Assembly (NCBI RefSeq): GCF_002102345.1
Contig: NZ_LQPP01000027.1
Span: 124,001-188,000, forward strand
Length of the DNA: 64,000 bases
Source: Mycolicibacterium peregrinum
GTDB lineage: Bacteria > Actinomycetota > Actinomycetes > Mycobacteriales > Mycobacteriaceae
Direction of reading: 5' to 3'
Shown here: piece after piece, positions 18,499 to 27,725 of the stretch
How the letters are laid out: every line of letters begins with the position of its first letter
How positions within the stretch are numbered: position 1 is the first letter of the stretch
Position numbers and translations under genes: made by a program
The notes under the pieces: model-generated
Told to the model about the DNA's origin: nothing
Databases searched by the model: none
Seen by the model: only the letters and a program-made list of their open reading frames with translations

Positions 18499-18978
18499 CT
18501 ACTTGGATGAACGATCCAGTGCCGCAAGCGATTCGTCGAGGAAGTCGGAGCTGAACGGTGGCATCCCGCCGATTTGGTCGCGGAAGCTCTGCGGGGTGTC
18601 GGTCCAGTCGTAGGTGAGGGTGACGTCGGTCTGGTCTCCGTTGGGGGCCAGGTCGTACCGCCACCACCACCCACCGGGCGCATGGTGGCCCTGCTCGTCG
18701 AGCTGGCCGGGCAACCAGGCGATGGTCCGGTCCTGGTCGAACTCGGTCACCAGGTTGTGCATGACGTAGTGGCCACCGGCCGCCGGTAGGAACATGTTGA
18801 CCGCGAAGATCTGACCGGTCCCGGTGATGGGTTCGGGGTCGATCGCGTCGCGTACCCAGTCGCCGGGCTCGGTGTCGCAATGCCGGGCCGGATTGGCCAG
18901 GACGGCGAACACCTGGGCTGGGGAGGCGGAGATGGTGCGGGTGACGACGTAGCGCTGCTGATCGGTTGATGTGGTCAC
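18499..18978 (-). CDS. SRPBCC-family protein
   Basis: A 159-residue START/Bet v1-like domain of the polyketide cyclase type: it opens with YVVTRTISASPAQVFAVLANP, has WWWRYDLAPNGDQTDV in the middle, and a long C-terminal helix (FSSDFLDESLAALDRS). Such domains bind hydrophobic ligands in a cavity. The GTG at 18978 overlaps the stop of the upstream DUF899 gene by four bases (GTGA), so the two are translationally coupled. A much longer in-frame ORF only reflects read-through into the overlapping gene. Confidence 0.8.
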   Translation of the reverse strand: MTTSTDQQRYVVTRTISASPAQVFAVLANPARHCDTEPGDWVRDAIDPEPITGTGQIFAVNMFLPAAGGHYVMHNLVTEFDQDRTIAWLPGQLDEQGHHAPGGWWWRYDLAPNGDQTDVTLTYDWTDTPQSFRDQIGGMPPFSSDFLDESLAALDRSSK

Positions 18979-19661
18979 AGGGCGTCCTTTCCGTACAGGT
19001 GGGCGATGTCGGGGCTGTCGAGCCAGCCCGAGTAGGTCGGCTGTTTGGGCCAGCCGTCCGGGGAGTCCTGCCATTGCTCCTGCCGGCCCCACGGCAGCAG
19101 GTCGATCAGCGCGAACGAGTGGCTGAGTTGTTCGGTGCCACGGCCATTGGTGTGCCAGGTGCGGTAGACGGTTTCGCCGTCGCGAAAGAAGACGTTGACT
19201 GCGAAGCCTTCGCCCGGGCCGGCGTCGACGTCGGACCCGAAGGAGCTCTCCGATGACGAGAACCAGTCCATACGGTTGCCGACCTTCTCGCGGTACGCCA
19301 GCGCCTCCTCGATGGGCCCGTTGGTGACGATGACGAAGCGGGCGTCGTAGTTGTCCAGGAAGTCGAGACGCGTGAACTGGGACGTGAAGCCGGTGCAGCC
19401 GCCGCATTGCCATTCGGCACCGTCGGTCCACATGTGGTGGTAGGTGATCAGCTGAGCGCGTCCGTCGAATACATCGGCCAGGCGCACCGGCCCGTCGGCT
19501 CCGATCAGCGTGTAGTCCGGCAGCTCCACCATCGGCAGCCGGCGGCGCGCGGCGGCGATCGCGTCCAGTTCCCGGGTGGCGGCCTTCTCCCGGCGCCGCA
19601 GGTCGTCGAGCGCGGTGCGCCACGCCTGCTGGTCGACTATCGGCGGTTTTCCTGTCGTCAT
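18975..19661 (-). CDS. DUF899 (thioredoxin-like) protein
   Basis: A 228-residue DUF899 protein. Visible family signatures are LPMVELPDYTLIGADGPV, YHHMWTDGAEWQCGGCTGF with a CGGC motif like a thioredoxin active site, and WHTNGRGTEQLSHSFALIDLLPWGRQE near the C-terminus. The ATG at 19661 has AGGAG upstream. The fold suggests thiol chemistry, but no reaction is established. It is followed by an overlapping SRPBCC gene and is divergent from an SDR gene, which may form a small functional unit. Confidence 0.8.
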   Translation of the reverse strand: MTTGKPPIVDQQAWRTALDDLRRREKAATRELDAIAAARRRLPMVELPDYTLIGADGPVRLADVFDGRAQLITYHHMWTDGAEWQCGGCTGFTSQFTRLDFLDNYDARFVIVTNGPIEEALAYREKVGNRMDWFSSSESSFGSDVDAGPGEGFAVNVFFRDGETVYRTWHTNGRGTEQLSHSFALIDLLPWGRQEQWQDSPDGWPKQPTYSGWLDSPDIAHLYGKDAL

Positions 19662-19802
19662 GAAGGGCTCCTGACTGCTGCTCGGAGAATCTCGTTCTCT
19701 CAAGTGGACCCGCCGAGCGTCCGGAATTCATCGCACCCGGTAATGTCCGACGAGCGAAGGGTGACCTAACACCTTGAGACGAGCCATGGAGGTTGATCCA
19801 GA

Positions 19803-20573
19803 ATGAGCGGTCAGCGAGCCGATGCAGCCGGCCTGCGTCTCCTCGTCGTCGGTGCTTCCTCGGGCATCGGCCACGCTGTTGCGGTCAGTGCCACCGAACG
19901 CGGCGCCAAGGTCGCCGTCGCCGCGCGACGCGTCGATCTGCTGAATTCCCTGGCAGACGCCATCGATGGCTTCGCTTTCGAGCTCGACGTCGAAGACTCC
20001 TCGGCCATCAGCCGCGTGGTCAACGAGGCGGCGGACGCGCTCGGCGGCCTGGACGCCGTGGTGTTCACCAGCACCGTGATCCCCTTCGCCTACATCGAGG
20101 ACACCGACGTCGCCACCTGGTTGCACGCGTTCAGCGTCAACACGGTGGGTGCCAACAACGTATTGCGTGCGGCGACACCGCGACTGTCCGAGAACGGTGT
20201 CGTGCTTGTCGCGTCGAGCTATGACGTGGGCCGTCCGCGGGCCGGTGTGGCGGCATACAGCGCGAGCAAGGCTGCGCTCGACGAGATCCTGAACTCCTGG
20301 CGCATCGAGCACCCCGAGCTGTCGCTGATCCGGGTGGGCGTCGGCCCGACCGACGACACCGAGATCCTGCGCGGTGCGGACCGCGACCTGCTGGACCAAT
20401 TGGTCAAGACGTGGGTAACCCAGGGCGCCCTGCCGGCCCGGATGTCGGCCCTGCGCGACGTCGCCAACACCCTGGTGTCGCTGGTGACCACCGCCTACGA
20501 GAATCCGACCGTGGTGCCCGAGATCGTGCAGCTGGCGCCGCGGATCAGGCGGCGGGTCGGCGCGACGGAGTAG
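19803..20573 (+). CDS. Short-chain dehydrogenase/reductase
   Basis: A 256-residue classical SDR. The Rossmann cofactor motif GASSGIG is at residues 17-23, and the catalytic YSASK starts at Tyr152 (Lys156). AARR after the second strand suggests NADP(H). The usual NAG motif is replaced by FTSTVIPF, and the region after the active site (GPTDDTEILRGADRD) is not family specific. The ATG at 19803 lies 141 bp from the divergent DUF899 gene. The substrate is unknown. Confidence 0.85.
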   Translation: MSGQRADAAGLRLLVVGASSGIGHAVAVSATERGAKVAVAARRVDLLNSLADAIDGFAFELDVEDSSAISRVVNEAADALGGLDAVVFTSTVIPFAYIEDTDVATWLHAFSVNTVGANNVLRAATPRLSENGVVLVASSYDVGRPRAGVAAYSASKAALDEILNSWRIEHPELSLIRVGVGPTDDTEILRGADRDLLDQLVKTWVTQGALPARMSALRDVANTLVSLVTTAYENPTVVPEIVQLAPRIRRRVGATE

Positions 20574-20780
20574 TCCGCAACTCACTTCCGCGGCCGGTGA
20601 CTCCGGTCGCTGTGATACCTCGACGGTCGTGAGTGCCGTTCGGCCCCACGGCCTTTGGGGTCCTTTGGGGTGCCTGTGCTGCGCACCCCGTGACGCTTGA
20701 TGTCCACGATGAAACGTCGCGGTGCCGACCGTGCAGTTGAGGCTGCCTCCGCTCGGCATTCTATGAGTTTCAAATGTTTC
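20574..20780. other. Intergenic stretch before the HD-rich PPE gene
   Basis: About 200 bp with no supportable gene. A minus-strand frame gives an Arg/Ser-rich peptide without family features. The promoter of the PPE gene must lie at its downstream end, next to the Fur/Zur-type box. Confidence 0.4.
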
Positions 20781-20805
20781 ATTGATAATGACAATCATAT
20801 TCAAT
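20781..20805. promoter_or_regulatory. Fur/Zur-type box (candidate zinc-dependent Zur operator)
   Basis: ATTGATAATGAC-A-ATCATATTCAAT is a 25-bp interrupted palindrome (9 of 12 arm positions pair). The core GATAATGACAATCATATTC (20784-20802) matches the E. coli Fur box consensus GATAATGATAATCATTATC at 16 of 19 positions. It also resembles the AT-rich, TGAAAATNATTTTCA-like sites of mycobacterial FurB/Zur. It differs from the mycobacterial IdeR box. It ends 42 bp before the PPE start codon, a position suited to repression when the metal is plentiful. Binding is an inference. Confidence 0.75.
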
Positions 20806-20847
20806 AACTTGGACGCTTCGGGTAGCCGGTCTACAAGGAGGGTTCTC

Positions 20848-22374
<1,527 letters not shown>

Positions 22375-22431
22375 GTGACAGCGGCCCCGGAATGCCTGGG
22401 CGGGAGCTGAAATCCTCAGGGCTGATGAAGA

Positions 22432-22914
22432 TTACGAGGGCGCGTCTTCGGCGGGGGAGTCGTCGCTTTTGGCCAGATGGCGCAGGACTCGTTCGTGGAG
22501 GGTGGCGAGCGTGTCGAGCTCGGTCGGGGTGAACAAGTCGATGAAGGTCCGGCGGACGTCCGCCACGTGTCCGGGTGCGGCCTTCTCGATGGCGGCGCGA
22601 CCGGCCGGCAGCAGTCGGACCATGGTGCTGCGGGCGTCGTCGGGGTTGGGCTCGCGGCTGATCAGTCCGTCGTTCTGCATCCGCCGCACCTGGTGGGAGA
22701 GGCGGCTCTTCTCCCAGTTCAGTGCGTTGCATAGAGCGTGAGCGGGCATGCGGTCTCCGTCGAGCGCAGAGAGTGCCGCCAGCACCTCGTAGTCGGCCCC
22801 GGACAGGCCCGATTCCTGCAGACGTCGGCTCAGGTGGGCTTCGATCTGTTGATGCGCGTCTATGAAGGCGCGCCATGCGCGGTCTTCATCACGACTCAGC
22901 CAGTTCGGTTCCAT
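22432..22914 (-). CDS. MarR-family transcriptional regulator
   Basis: A 160-residue MarR protein starting at ATG 22914. The winged-helix core is clear: SGADYEVLAALSALDGDRM, then the recognition region ALNWEKSRLSHQVRRMQNDGLISREPNPDDARS (the wing with DxR motif), then RLLPAGRAAIEKAAPGHVADV and a C-terminal dimerisation helix. It is divergent from an oxidoreductase gene at 23003, and two related inverted repeats lie between the genes. It most likely represses itself and the 23003-25081 genes until an inducer (probably a small aromatic or electrophile) is present. Confidence 0.9.
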   Translation of the reverse strand: MEPNWLSRDEDRAWRAFIDAHQQIEAHLSRRLQESGLSGADYEVLAALSALDGDRMPAHALCNALNWEKSRLSHQVRRMQNDGLISREPNPDDARSTMVRLLPAGRAAIEKAAPGHVADVRRTFIDLFTPTELDTLATLHERVLRHLAKSDDSPAEDAPS

Positions 22915-22934
22915 GGCCCCATTCTATCCCGTTT

Positions 22935-22978
22935 GGTTGACGCATCATCCAATCCGGCCTATGGTTGATACATCAACC
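22935..22978. promoter_or_regulatory. Paired MarR operator candidates
   Basis: A perfect inverted repeat GGTTGAT-AC-ATCAACC (22963-22978) and a degenerate copy GGTTGACGCATCATCC (22935-22950) lie between the MarR gene and the divergent 23003 gene. The two start 28 bp apart. The 16-bp size fits known MarR sites. Assignment to this regulator is inferred from position. Confidence 0.7.
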
Positions 22979-23002
22979 TTTTGCGACCAGATTGGATATC
23001 TT

Positions 23003-23635
23003 ATGAGCAACATCAGCATCATCGGAACCGGGAACATGGCCAGCGCCCTGGCTAGCCGTGCGCTCGCCGGCGGCAACGCAGTCGAGATCGTCGGCCGAGA
23101 TCCGGCCGCAGCCAAGGAATTGGCGGCCGCGCTCGACGGCGCCACTGTTGGGACGCCCGGCACCACCCCGGCGGGGGACATCGTTGTCGTCGCCGTGCCG
23201 TACGCCAGTGCGGCGTCGGTGGTCAGCGCGTATGGGGATGTCCTGCGCGGCAAGGTCATCGTCGATATCACCAACCCGGTCACCCCCGATTTCTCAGGCT
23301 TTGTCACCCCCGAGGGCAGTTCCGGCGCACAGGAGATCGCCAAGGCCGCCCCAGCGGGCGCGCATCTCGTCAAGGCGTTCAACACGCTGTACTCCCACGT
23401 TCTGGCGGCCGGGCCAGTCGAGGGGCGCCCATTGGACGTGTTCATCGCCGGCGATGACGAGCAGGCAAAGGCGCGCGTCTCGGGGTTCATCGACAGTCTG
23501 GGCATGCGCCCACTGGACGCTGGGCCGCTGCGAATGGCTCGGGCCTTGGAGAACGTAGGCCTGTTGTCGCTCAGCCTGATGACCCACTCGATCAAGCACG
23601 CCAACTTCGCCTTCGGCGTCAGCATTCTCAGTTGA
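23003..23635 (+). CDS. NADP-binding oxidoreductase (F420-dependent NADP reductase-like)
   Basis: A 210-residue Rossmann protein with the N-terminal dinucleotide motif ISIIGTGNMASALA and a basic region after strand two (VGRDP) that suggests NADP(H). KVIVDITNPVTPDFSGF and AHLVKAFNTLYSHVL are typical of the F420H2:NADP oxidoreductase / NADPH-dependent F420 reductase fold. The ATG at 23003 is used because upstream sequence carries the MarR operators; its ribosome-binding site is weak, and a leaderless start is possible. It is first in a run of three co-directional genes. The exact electron donor is unknown. Confidence 0.8.
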   Translation: MSNISIIGTGNMASALASRALAGGNAVEIVGRDPAAAKELAAALDGATVGTPGTTPAGDIVVVAVPYASAASVVSAYGDVLRGKVIVDITNPVTPDFSGFVTPEGSSGAQEIAKAAPAGAHLVKAFNTLYSHVLAAGPVEGRPLDVFIAGDDEQAKARVSGFIDSLGMRPLDAGPLRMARALENVGLLSLSLMTHSIKHANFAFGVSILS

Positions 23636-23672
23636 ACGCCGTCAGTCCACCCACTTCCAAAGGGGCAGTCAC

Positions 23673-24659
23673 ATGCGCGTTTTCATCGCTGGCGGGACCG
23701 GCCATTCCGGTTCGCACATCATCCCCGAGCTCATCGCAGCAGGGCACGAGGTCACCGGTCTCGCCCGCTCGGACACTGCCGCGACGGCTCTCTCCGCGCT
23801 CGGCGCGAAGGTGCGTCGCGGTGGCCTCGATGATCTCGACGGGCTCAAGGAGGCGGCCGCGGACTCTGACGGCGTCATCCACGTCGCGCACCGCCAGGAC
23901 CTACTGCCGTCCGGCGGGATGGACGCTGTGGCAGCCGCGGAGCTCCCGATCATCCTCGCGTTCGGCGAGGCACTGGCGGGTACCGGAAAGCCGCTGGTTG
24001 CGGCGGGCAGCATCGGCTCGGCCGGCATCCTGGGCCGGCCGGTGACCGAGGAGGATCCGGCCCTGCCCAGCGGCGACGAGCACAAGGGCACTCTGCGTGT
24101 TCGTAACGTCGTGGAGACCGCTGTAGTCGGCCTCGCCGAGCGGGGAGTGCGGTCTTCGATCGTGCGGCTTCCGCCCATAGCGCACAGCGCCACCGATGGC
24201 GCCGGTTTTCTCCCGGGATTGATCGCGCTCGCGAAGGAGAAGGGCTTCGTCGGCTACCCCGGAGACGGCGCGAACCTATGGGGCGCCGTGCACATCCGCG
24301 ATGTCGCCTCCTTGTTCCGATTGGCGCTGGAGAAAGGGCCGGCTGGCAAGTATTGGCACGCGAGTGAGGACGGGGGCACCCCGTTCCGCGAGATCGCCGA
24401 GGCCATTGGCAGCCGTCTGGGCCTGCCGGTCGTCAGCGTTCCGAAGGACGTGCTGATGCTGCCCGGATACTTCGGCATGTTTACAAATCTGGTCACGATG
24501 GACCTCCCGGCCTCCAACCTCATCACCCGTCAGACCCTCGGCTGGGAACCTGTTCAGCCCGGCCTGCTCGCTGATTTGGACAACGGGCATTACTTTCCCG
24601 GCCGGCTGACGCCCGAGACGCACCGGCCGGACGCAACCACCAACGGGGAGCAGTCATGA
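23673..24659 (+). CDS. NAD-dependent epimerase/dehydratase family protein
   Basis: A 328-residue extended SDR. It begins MRVFIAGGTGHSGSHIIPEL (NAD(P)-binding GxxGxxG), has GLARSD, an HVAH segment, AAGSIGSAG in the place of the catalytic region and WGAVHIRDVASLFRLALE in the C-terminal substrate half. The classical YxxxK is not obvious (the sequence there reads LRVRNVVETAVV), as in atypical members that act as reductases or only bind NADP. It starts 37 bp after the previous gene and overlaps the next by four bases. Confidence 0.8.
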   Translation: MRVFIAGGTGHSGSHIIPELIAAGHEVTGLARSDTAATALSALGAKVRRGGLDDLDGLKEAAADSDGVIHVAHRQDLLPSGGMDAVAAAELPIILAFGEALAGTGKPLVAAGSIGSAGILGRPVTEEDPALPSGDEHKGTLRVRNVVETAVVGLAERGVRSSIVRLPPIAHSATDGAGFLPGLIALAKEKGFVGYPGDGANLWGAVHIRDVASLFRLALEKGPAGKYWHASEDGGTPFREIAEAIGSRLGLPVVSVPKDVLMLPGYFGMFTNLVTMDLPASNLITRQTLGWEPVQPGLLADLDNGHYFPGRLTPETHRPDATTNGEQS

Positions 24660-25081
24660 CTACTTTCGCCCCGCACCGCGACACCTTGGAGTCCTTCGTC
24701 AACTGCATCAACGGCGGCGCAGACAAGGACACACTCTCCGGCATCCTCGCCGAGGATGTGGTGCTGTACGGCCCGTTCGGTGATGAGCCGATCTCCGGCC
24801 GCGAGGTCGCGGTGGAGACCATCAAGACAGTCAACGGAATCTCATCCGACGACACCTATTTCGAGGTCCTCAGCGGTGAGACGCACCATGCTGCACACTT
24901 CCGGCTGCAGGTCGGAGACGCCGCCGTCAACGGCATATTTTTCGTCCTGCTCGACGCGGACGGCAAGATCGTCGAGGTCAGTATCTTCTACCGCACAGTG
25001 CCGGCCGGTGTTGCGCTGCAACGCAACCTTGCAGACGTTATCGGCATGAAGCCCTGGGAACTGCGCACGAACGGGGAGTAA
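24656..25081 (+). CDS. NTF2/SnoaL-like protein
   Basis: A 141-residue protein with the nuclear-transport-factor-2 fold: an N-terminal helical stretch (DTLESFVNCINGGADKDTL), AEDVVLYGPFGDEPISGREV, and strands through IFFVLLDADGKIVEVSIFYRTV. Its ATG overlaps the stop of the preceding epimerase-like gene (ATGA), so translation is coupled and the two probably act on the same small molecule. A ketosteroid-isomerase-like or purely binding role is possible. It is the last gene under the MarR-controlled promoter. Confidence 0.75.
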   Translation: MTTFAPHRDTLESFVNCINGGADKDTLSGILAEDVVLYGPFGDEPISGREVAVETIKTVNGISSDDTYFEVLSGETHHAAHFRLQVGDAAVNGIFFVLLDADGKIVEVSIFYRTVPAGVALQRNLADVIGMKPWELRTNGE

Positions 25082-25146
25082 CGCCTCGAGGATCGGTGGA
25101 CCGCACTCGGTGCGAGGGGCGCACCTATGAGGCGCCTGAAACCAGA

Positions 25147-25174
25147 AACGCCGCCTGCTTGCGCAGACGGCGTT
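25147..25174 (-). terminator. Hairpin downstream of tRNA-His
   Basis: AACGCCGCCTGC (25147-25158) and GCAGACGGCGTT (25163-25174) pair at 11 of 12 positions around a 4-nt loop. On the minus strand it follows the tRNA by 11 bp, with TTTC shortly after the stem. It probably terminates the tRNA transcript and may also help the convergent upstream genes. Confidence 0.65.
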
Positions 25175-25185
25175 CCCGATATCGG

Positions 25186-25259
25186 GGTGGCTGACGGGAC
25201 TCGAACCCGCGACAGCCAGGATCACAACCTGGTGCTCTACCAACTGAACTACAGCCACC
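25186..25259 (-). tRNA. tRNA-His (GTG anticodon)
   Basis: On the minus strand the sequence begins GTGGCTGTAGTTCAGTTGG, has anticodon loop TTGTGAT (anticodon GTG) and T-arm GGGTTCGAGTCCC, and closes GTGGCTG/CAGCCAC. A C at discriminator position 73 and a templated G at -1 (25259) are the histidine identity marks. CCA is not encoded (CCG follows). It lies upstream-adjacent to orn, as hisT does in M. tuberculosis. Confidence 0.97.
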
Positions 25260-25298
25260 ATCGCCGCGCTGCCTTTCGGCGTATGCGGCTCGTAGATA

Positions 25299-25946
25299 CT
25301 AACTGCTCGGGTGTCCTACCGCCGAATCGGTTTCGGTCGTGTCATTCTTCGGCGGGCCGAGCTCGGCCGCGATCGCAGCGATATCGCTGGTAGACGGCCC
25401 GGGCTGGGCGACGAACGCGGTCGATCGGTAGTACTTGAGTTCGCGGATCGACTCGTGGATGTCGGCCAGGGCGCGGTGTGCGAGACCTTTCTCCGGCTGG
25501 CCGAAATAGATCCGGGGGTACCAGCGACGGCACAGTTCCTTGATCGAGCTGACGTCGATCATCCGGTAGTGCAGGTAGTCGTCGAGTTTGGGCATGTCGC
25601 GAGCGATGAAGCCGCGGTCGGTCGCGATCGAGTTGCCGGCCAGGGGAGCGGCCTTGGCGGTCTTGACGTGCTCGCGGATGTAGTCGAGCACCATCTGCTC
25701 GGCGGTGGCCACGTCGACGGTCGACACCCGGACTTCTTCGATCAACCCGGACCGGGTGTGCATCTGTTTGACCACGTCGACCATGGAGGACAGCGCCTCG
25801 TCGTCGGTGTGAATGACCACGTCAAGGCCGTCACCGAGGATGTTTAGGTCAGCGTCGGTGACCAGAACCGCGATCTCGATCAGCCGATCGGACTTGAGGT
25901 CCAGGCCGGTCATCTCGCAGTCGATCCATACAAGTTCGTCTCGCAC
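25299..25946 (-). CDS. orn: Oligoribonuclease
   Basis: A 215-residue DEDDh 3'-5' exonuclease that degrades di- to penta-nucleotides, including pGpG from cyclic di-GMP, completing RNA turnover in the cytosol. Exonuclease motifs are visible: [11 protein letters not shown] (Exo I, Asp/Glu), [10 protein letters not shown] (Exo II) and [11 protein letters not shown] (Exo III with the catalytic His). The length equals Rv2511. The GTG at 25946 gives the conserved N-terminus RDELVWID; an in-frame extension upstream is not conserved. It is divergent from the HerA-like ATPase gene. Confidence 0.95.
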   Translation of the reverse strand: MRDELVWIDCEMTGLDLKSDRLIEIAVLVTDADLNILGDGLDVVIHTDDEALSSMVDVVKQMHTRSGLIEEVRVSTVDVATAEQMVLDYIREHVKTAKAAPLAGNSIATDRGFIARDMPKLDDYLHYRMIDVSSIKELCRRWYPRIYFGQPEKGLAHRALADIHESIRELKYYRSTAFVAQPGPSTSDIAAIAAELGPPKNDTTETDSAVGHPSS

Positions 25947-26063
25947 GAAGATCCACAGTATTCCTACACGTGACAACGAGCCGTCACACCCACCGCGCGC
26001 GCCGCCTGACAAGTAGTGTCAGACCCCGATTGGCTCGTTCGCGAAAACTGGGAGGACCGCGGC

Positions 26064-27635
26064 ATGACCACCGAATCGACAGCCACCCCCGCGCAGCAGA
26101 TTGCTGCCGGTTACGCAGTCGAAGGCCAGGCTTTGGAGCTTGGCACCGTTGTAGTCGACGGATCCGTCGATCCGGCCGCACAGGTCCGGATCCCGTTGGC
26201 CACGGTCAACCGGCACGGGTTGATCGCCGGCGCGACGGGTACCGGCAAGACCAAGACGCTGCAGGTGATCGCCGAGCAGTTGTCCGCGGCGGGTGTCCCG
26301 GTGGTGATGGCCGACGTGAAGGGCGATCTGTCGGGGCTGTCGAAGGCCGGCGAAGCCAACGACAAGACCGCGCAGCGGGCCAAGGACACCGGCGACAGCT
26401 GGACGCCGACCGCCTTCCCGGTGGAATTCCTGTCGCTGGGTACCGAAGGGATTGGGGTTCCGGTGCGGGCCACGATCACCAGCTTCGGGCCGATCCTGCT
26501 GTCAAAGGTTCTGGGGCTCAACGCAACTCAGGAGTCCACGCTCGGCCTGATCTTCCACTGGGCCGATCAGAAGGGCTTGCCGCTGCTGGACATCAAGGAT
26601 CTGCGTTCGGTGATCCAGTATCTCACCAGCGACGAGGGCAAGCCCGAACTCAAGGCCCTGGGCGCGGTGTCGACCACGACGGCGGGTGTCATCCTGCGGG
26701 CTCTGGTCAACCTGGAGGCCGAGGGCGCCGATTCGTTCTTCGGCGAACCGGAACTGGAGCCCAAGGATCTGCTGCGCACCGACACGCAGGGCCGCGGCAT
26801 CATCAGCCTGCTGGAGTTGGGTTCGCAGGCCGCTCGTCCGGTGATGTTCTCGACGTTCCTGATGTGGGTGCTGGCCGATCTGTTCACGTCCCTGCCCGAG
26901 GTCGGTGACATCGACAAGCCGAAGCTGGTCTTCATCTTCGATGAGGCGCATCTGCTTTTCACCGACGCGTCCAAGGCGTTCCTGGAGCAGGTCGAGCAGA
27001 CCGTCAAGCTGATCCGCTCCAAGGGCGTCGGCGTGTTCTTCTGTACGCAGCTGCCCACCGATGTGCCCAACGAGGTGCTCTCGCAGCTGGGCGCCCGGGT
27101 GCAGCATGCGTTGCGCGCGTTCACCCCGGACGATCAGAAGGCACTGTCGAAGACCGTGCGCACCTACCCGAAGACCGATGTCTATGACCTGGAGAAGGCG
27201 CTGACGTCGTTGGGTATCGGCGAGGCCGTGGTCACGGTGCTGTCGGAGAAGGGTGCGCCGACACCGGTGGCCTGGACGAGGATGCGGGCGCCGCGGTCGT
27301 TGATGGACACGATCGGCAATGACGCGATCACGGCGGCCGCCAAGGCCAGCCCGCTGCAGGCGACGTATGGCCAGACAGTGGACCGGGATTCGGCCTACGA
27401 GCAACTGGCCGCCAAGCTGGCCCCGCCGCCGTCGCCGGAGGATTCGGGCGGCTTCGGCGGTGTCGAGGCGTCAGGCGAGATCGAGGCCATGCCCGCCCCG
27501 GCGCAACCGGCCGAGCCGGGGGTGCTTGAGCAGGTGCTCAAGAGCTCGGCGTTCAAGAGCGCCATGCGCTCGGCGGGCACCGTGATCGGTCGGGAGATCA
27601 CCCGGAGCATCTTCGGGACGGGCCGCCGTCGCTAG
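26064..27635 (+). CDS. HerA-like ATPase (DUF853), Rv2510c-type
   Basis: A 523-residue P-loop ATPase of the DUF853/YjgR group. Walker A is GATGTGKTKTL near residue 70 and Walker B is VFIFDEAHLLF; VFFCTQLPTDVPNEVLSQLGARVQHALRAF (split by motif) forms the sensor and arginine-finger region. A Pro/Ala-rich linker precedes a short C-terminal helix with basic end. The ATG at 26064 has GGGAGGA at 26050-26056. HerA-type proteins are hexameric DNA translocases, but the role of this stand-alone group is not settled. The gene faces the cmrA gene. Confidence 0.85.
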   Translation: MTTESTATPAQQIAAGYAVEGQALELGTVVVDGSVDPAAQVRIPLATVNRHGLIAGATGTGKTKTLQVIAEQLSAAGVPVVMADVKGDLSGLSKAGEANDKTAQRAKDTGDSWTPTAFPVEFLSLGTEGIGVPVRATITSFGPILLSKVLGLNATQESTLGLIFHWADQKGLPLLDIKDLRSVIQYLTSDEGKPELKALGAVSTTTAGVILRALVNLEAEGADSFFGEPELEPKDLLRTDTQGRGIISLLELGSQAARPVMFSTFLMWVLADLFTSLPEVGDIDKPKLVFIFDEAHLLFTDASKAFLEQVEQTVKLIRSKGVGVFFCTQLPTDVPNEVLSQLGARVQHALRAFTPDDQKALSKTVRTYPKTDVYDLEKALTSLGIGEAVVTVLSEKGAPTPVAWTRMRAPRSLMDTIGNDAITAAAKASPLQATYGQTVDRDSAYEQLAAKLAPPPSPEDSGGFGGVEASGEIEAMPAPAQPAEPGVLEQVLKSSAFKSAMRSAGTVIGREITRSIFGTGRRR

Positions 27636-27648
27636 TCCGCATATCCGC

Positions 27649-27705
27649 CGAAACGGCATTCCGGCAGTGCGTTACTCGATATTTCGCTGCTGGAATGCCG
27701 TTTCG
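27649..27705. repeat. 19-bp inverted repeat between convergent genes
   Basis: CGAAACGGCATTCCGGCAG (27649-27667) and CTGCTGGAATGCCGTTTCG (27687-27705) pair at 18 of 19 positions, with a 19-nt loop. It lies between two convergent genes and could terminate both, although no U-run follows. Alternatively it is a dispersed palindromic repeat. Confidence 0.6.
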
Positions 27706-27725
27706 CCGCAGAGGGGTGGGAAGAA

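Noticed and set aside
20582..20794. Short basic minus-strand frame near the Fur/Zur-type box, considered as a Zur-controlled alternative ribosomal protein
   Set aside because: The sequence does not match L28, L33, S14 or S18 patterns, and its start would lie inside the operator.
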